A stretch of 6,539 nt of DNA, from assembly GCA_023132995.1 (NCBI GenBank), contig JAGLXI010000027.1:1-6539 (forward strand), in the 5' to 3' direction. The position numbers and the translations under genes were made by a program. This document shows, in pieces, positions 5,693-6,539 of this stretch; the first letter of the stretch is position 1; each line of letters starts with the position of its first letter. Below the pieces are notes generated by a model. It did not search any database. It saw only the letters and a program-made list of their open reading frames with translations, and had not been told where the DNA came from. The DNA is from Candidatus Zixiibacteriota bacterium (lineage in GTDB: Bacteria > Zixibacteria > MSB-5A5 > GN15 > FEB-12).

Positions 5693-5696
5693 GAGG
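5691..5696 (+). promoter_or_regulatory. flgI Shine-Dalgarno overlapping the flgH stop codon
   Basis: A perfect AGGAGG overlaps the flgH TAG (5690-5692) and stands 5 nt before ATG 5702. It fixes the flgI start and indicates close translational linkage of the L-ring and P-ring genes. Confidence 0.85.
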
Positions 5697-5701
5697 ACGT
5701 C

Positions 5702-6539
5702 ATGCTGCCTGCAATCACTGCAAGACTGTCAACGCCGGTAGGTTTGGTACTGCTGATTTCACTGCTTCTGATCTTTTGCCAGCCGGCTGAGGCCGCCAAA
5801 GTACGCATCAAGGACATCTGCGCTTTTCAGGACAAGCAGGAGACCGATCTTGTCGGCTACGGTCTGATCGTGGGATTGGACGGCACCGGCGACGGCAACG
5901 GCACCCAGTTCACAATCCAGTCCCTGACTAACATGATGGAGCGCATGGGTCTCACGGTCGATTCCAGGAAGGTCAAGGTCAAGAATGTCGCCGCCGTAAT
6001 GGTGACGGGCAAAATCACCAGCCACCAGTCGCTGGGAACTTATTTTGATGTCACGGTTTCCTCGGTTGGGGACGCCTCGTCGCTGCAGGGCGGAACGCTG
6101 CTAATGACGCCGCTGGCGGATCTTGACGGTGTCGTCCGCGGCATGGCGCAGGGGCCGATCTCTATCGGTGGCTTCAATGTCCAGGTTGACGACGGGAACA
6201 AAATCGTGGAAAACTACACCCTGGTCGGCCGTGTCCCCGGGGGCGGCAAGGTTACCAAGTCGCTCGAAGCGCGCGGACAGGTCGAACCGCTGTTTCTCCT
6301 GTCGCTGCATAACCCCGACTTCACTACCGCCAGCCGTGTCGCCGAGCGTATCAATATCAAGTACGGCCTGACCGCTTTTGCCACCGACGGCGGAACGGTG
6401 AAAGTGGTAGTGCCTGACTCACTGTCCTATCCGTCGACGCGCACGCGCTTCATCGCCGACATCGGCCAGCTTCAGGTAGTGCCGGACAATCCCGCGCGGG
6501 TAGTGATAAATGAGAAAACCGGCACCATTGTGGCCGGTC
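5702..6539 (+). CDS. flgI: Flagellar P-ring protein FlgI (3'-truncated by window edge)
   Basis: FlgI forms the P ring in the peptidoglycan layer, the bushing around the distal rod, and is assembled with help from FlgA. The frame is open to the window end: 279 complete codons of an expected 360-380. Residues 1-32 are a Sec signal peptide (hydrophobic VGLVLLISLLLIF, probable cleavage at AEA/AKV or one residue later). The mature start KVRIKDICAFQDKQE and LVGYGLIVGLDGTGD (50-64) are signature FlgI. These are followed by FTIQSLTNMMERMG (70-83), VKVKNVAAVMVTG (91-103), FDVTVSSVGDASSLQGGTLL (115-134), MAQGPISIGGF (148-158), and EKTGTIVAG at the edge. The frame keeps the GC-rich third-position bias of its neighbours throughout. 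C26 is in the signal peptide; C40 is the only cysteine seen in the mature part. Start ATG 5702 is supported by AGGAGG 5 nt upstream. Confidence 0.97.
   Translation, partial: MLPAITARLSTPVGLVLLISLLLIFCQPAEAAKVRIKDICAFQDKQETDLVGYGLIVGLDGTGDGNGTQFTIQSLTNMMERMGLTVDSRKVKVKNVAAVMVTGKITSHQSLGTYFDVTVSSVGDASSLQGGTLLMTPLADLDGVVRGMAQGPISIGGFNVQVDDGNKIVENYTLVGRVPGGGKVTKSLEARGQVEPLFLLSLHNPDFTTASRVAERINIKYGLTAFATDGGTVKVVVPDSLSYPSTRTRFIADIGQLQVVPDNPARVVINEKTGTIVAG

Noticed and set aside
5702..5779. Possible lipobox LIFC in the FlgI signal peptide
   Set aside because: Phe before Cys is not accepted in lipoboxes, and a standard AEA/A signal-peptidase-I site follows a few residues later; FlgI is not normally a lipoprotein.

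Overview
This is a flagellar gene window from a Gram-negative (diderm), GC-rich bacterium. It carries the tail of an export-ATPase operon (fliI partial, fliJ) and the start of a rod/ring operon (flgF, flgG, flgA, flgH, flgI partial), all on the plus strand. P-ring, L-ring and P-ring-chaperone genes imply an outer membrane. My best guess at lineage is a member of the Zixibacteria or a nearby FCB-type phylum. This rests mainly on the C-terminal tail of the minus-strand gene at 1378-2139: a CC..G..GN motif followed by two 'DISDLVYLV..MF' dockerin-like repeats, a style I associate with secreted proteins of those lineages. That assignment is inference from memory.

Layout. 1-825: the catalytic part of FliI, cut by the left edge at its Walker A motif. 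831-1286: FliJ, 5 nt downstream. 1310-1335: a perfect 11-bp hairpin lying between convergent genes, usable as a terminator from both sides. 1378-2139 (minus): a secreted protein with a cohesin-like N-terminal region and a two-repeat dockerin-like tail. 2140-2410: a relatively AT-rich divergent intergenic region without a convincing promoter. 2411-2617: a 68-aa protein with four cysteines and no recognised family. 2618-2827: an intergenic region with an imperfect inverted repeat and a near-consensus sigma-54 promoter directly upstream of flgF. 2828 to the right edge: flgF-flgG-flgA-flgH-flgI, tightly packed and apparently one operon.

How the genes work together. FliI and FliJ energise and organise the flagellar type III export apparatus. 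FlgF and FlgG, exported by it, form the proximal and distal rod. FlgA helps FlgI assemble into the periplasmic P ring, and FlgH forms the outer-membrane L ring, so the second operon builds the rod and its bushing. The sigma-54 promoter suggests class-II/III style control by an RpoN-dependent activator. The two central genes are not recognisable flagellar genes and mark a break between the two flagellar blocks.

The points most worth a second look are the sigma-54 promoter with its upstream inverted repeat, a FlgH with no cysteine at all (hence no lipobox), the cohesin-like/dockerin-like secreted protein inside a motility locus, and the small four-cysteine protein. I do not see a clearly new multi-gene system here.
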